Source: Planctomycetota bacterium | GTDB lineage: Bacteria > Planctomycetota > Brocadiia > SM23-32 > JAKLEA01 | NCBI GenBank assembly: GCA_022711755.1 | Contig: JAKLEA010000007.1 | Coordinates: 177,342 to 241,341 of the forward strand | Length of the DNA: 64,000 nt | Direction: 5' to 3' | Translations under genes and position numbers: made by a program | The notes under the pieces: model-generated | Told to the model about the DNA's origin: nothing | Database searches by the model: none | Seen by the model: only the letters and a program-made list of their open reading frames with translations | In this document: positions 63,229 to 64,000 of the stretch, piece after piece | How the letters are laid out: each line of letters begins with the position of its first letter | Numbering within the stretch: the first letter of the stretch is position 1

Positions 63229-64000
63229 TCAAGGGTTTTGGGGGAGGAATTGGTTCCATTTAGAGTTGTTTCTGAGCATGTTGTTGAGGATGAGAAGCAG
63301 CTTTCTCATGCAGGCGACCAGAGCGGTCTTTTTTTGTTTTCCCATGTCAGTGAGGCGTCTGTATTGACGCATGATGACGGGGTTATGTCTGGTGGCGACC
63401 AGAGCGGCCATGTAGAGTGCGCGTCGCAGGGCGGCCCTTCCGCCGCCGATGGTCCGTTTTCCTTTGAATGTTCCGCTGTCGCGGGCGAAGGGCGCCAGCC
63501 CGGCCAGCGCGGTGATCTTCTTTCGATCCAGTTGCCCCAGTTCCGGCATCTCGCTCAGGATGGAGTTGGATGTGGCTTCTGCCACGCCGGGCACGGACTG
63601 GAGGATGGCCTTTTTGCGGCTCATTTCGGCATCGGCCTTGATGTGATCGGCGATGCGCTTTTCCATCTTCTTGAGGCGGCCTTCCAGCCATCTGAGATGG
63701 TCGCGAATGTCCCTGCGCGCGTCCGGTTGGGCGGTGCGCGCCAGGCGGCTTTTTTCGGCGGTGATCTGATCGCGGATTTGGTTCCTCCTTGTCACGAGGG
63801 CCTTGAGTTTTCTCTGGCCGGCATCCGGGACGCTTCTGGCCTCAACGTGCGTCTGAGAGGCGTAATGGGCGATTCCTGCGGGATCGATGCGGTCGGTTTT
63901 TGCCAACTGGCCGGTGGAACGTATGAAGTCGCGCACCCTCTTTGGGTTGGCGACAAACACGGGCAGGCCGGCGTCCTGAAGGCCTGCGGCCAGCGGCATT
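63229..64000 (-). CDS. IS110-family transposase, partial
   Basis: The last 257 residues or so of a transposase whose N-terminal RuvC-like (DEDD) part continues beyond the window. Visible: end of the DEDD domain (KTDRIDPAGIAHYA), a charged coiled linker, and the Tnp_20 domain with SVPGVAEATSNSILSEMPELG, ITALAGLAPFARDSGTFKGKR containing the conserved catalytic-type serine (RDSG), and RRALYMAALVATRHNP. The gene has no stop or frameshift within the window. IS110 elements use a bridge RNA from their flanks; that flank is outside the window. Confidence 0.92.
   Translation of the reverse strand, partial: MPLAAGLQDAGLPVFVANPKRVRDFIRSTGQLAKTDRIDPAGIAHYASQTHVEARSVPDAGQRKLKALVTRRNQIRDQITAEKSRLARTAQPDARRDIRDHLRWLEGRLKKMEKRIADHIKADAEMSRKKAILQSVPGVAEATSNSILSEMPELGQLDRKKITALAGLAPFARDSGTFKGKRTIGGGRAALRRALYMAALVATRHNPVIMRQYRRLTDMGKQKKTALVACMRKLLLILNNMLRNNSKWNQFLPQNP
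63229..64000 (-). mobile_element. IS110-family insertion sequence, partial at window end
   Basis: The transposase gene marks the element; its outer end must be upstream of 64000 and its inner end lies somewhere between 63047 and 63228, where no clear boundary is seen. IS110 elements usually lack terminal inverted repeats. Confidence 0.8.

Noticed and set aside
1..64000. CRISPR array or prophage
   Set aside because: No regularly spaced direct repeats and no phage structural genes were seen.

Overview
This looks like 64 kb of a GC-rich bacterial chromosome. The gene content fits the Planctomycetota or a neighbouring, mostly uncultured phylum. The evidence is two Tat-exported sulfatases, a Tat-exported GH109-like oxidoreductase fold, a ThuA-like protein, a pair of large beta-propeller proteins with C-terminal c-type heme motifs (HzsA-like), secreted fucosidase-type enzymes, and eukaryote-like Ser/Thr kinase plus FHA signalling. 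Rnf subunits and a 2-hydroxyacyl-CoA dehydratase set point to an anaerobic or facultative life. The phylum is an inference; no rRNA gene is present.

Layout. 1-4974: end of a MoxR ATPase gene, pabB, pabC and a membrane-anchored vWA protein. 5024-12948: a tightly coupled 2-hydroxyacyl-CoA dehydratase operon (two subunits plus activator) with a likely promoter, a TetR regulator with a palindromic operator, thiD, and a large membrane/TPR protein. 12999-17065 (minus): three tandem DUF4139-type secreted proteins, two of them near-identical. 17271-25779: a dispersed repeat, then a secreted catabolic island (GH109-like protein, sulfatase, S1/P1 nuclease, a double GH29 protein). 25885-28732: tRNA-Val(UAC) and a degenerate CehA/PHP-like lipoprotein. 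28735-31603: a sigma-54-type promoter, a receiver-only response regulator, groES, groEL and a terminator. 31622-35247: ribD, an Eis-like acetyltransferase and a Gfo/Idh/MocA oxidoreductase. 35567-37820: a lower-GC two-gene cassette, ABC-type ATPase plus DUF4435/TOPRIM-like protein, closely resembling the PARIS anti-phage system. 37890-43605 (minus): two HzsA-like diheme proteins. 43842-47557: a PAS histidine kinase overlapping a kinase-pseudokinase-FHA protein. 47598-47855: the second copy of the dispersed repeat in inverse orientation, then a compact three-hairpin RNA candidate ending in a strong terminator. 48018-56595: two aminotransferases around a double-parvulin chaperone, rnfC-rnfD-rnfG, and scpB. 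56692-60490 (minus): a hypothetical protein and a surface-glycan set (GT4, GT2, NAD-dependent epimerase). 60818-64000: a sulfatase, a ThuA-like protein and an IS110 transposase cut by the window end.

How the genes work together. Most neighbourhoods are small co-directional operons with ATGA/GTGA overlaps, which give confident starts. The strongest candidates for new biology are the PARIS-like cassette, the sigma-54 promoter with repeated TGTCA boxes ahead of the receiver/groESL cluster, the structured RNA at 47753-47855, the histidine kinase coupled to a kinase-pseudokinase-FHA protein, and the fucosidase whose first copy has lost a conserved active-site histidine. Starts and functions come from reading alone; no database search was possible.
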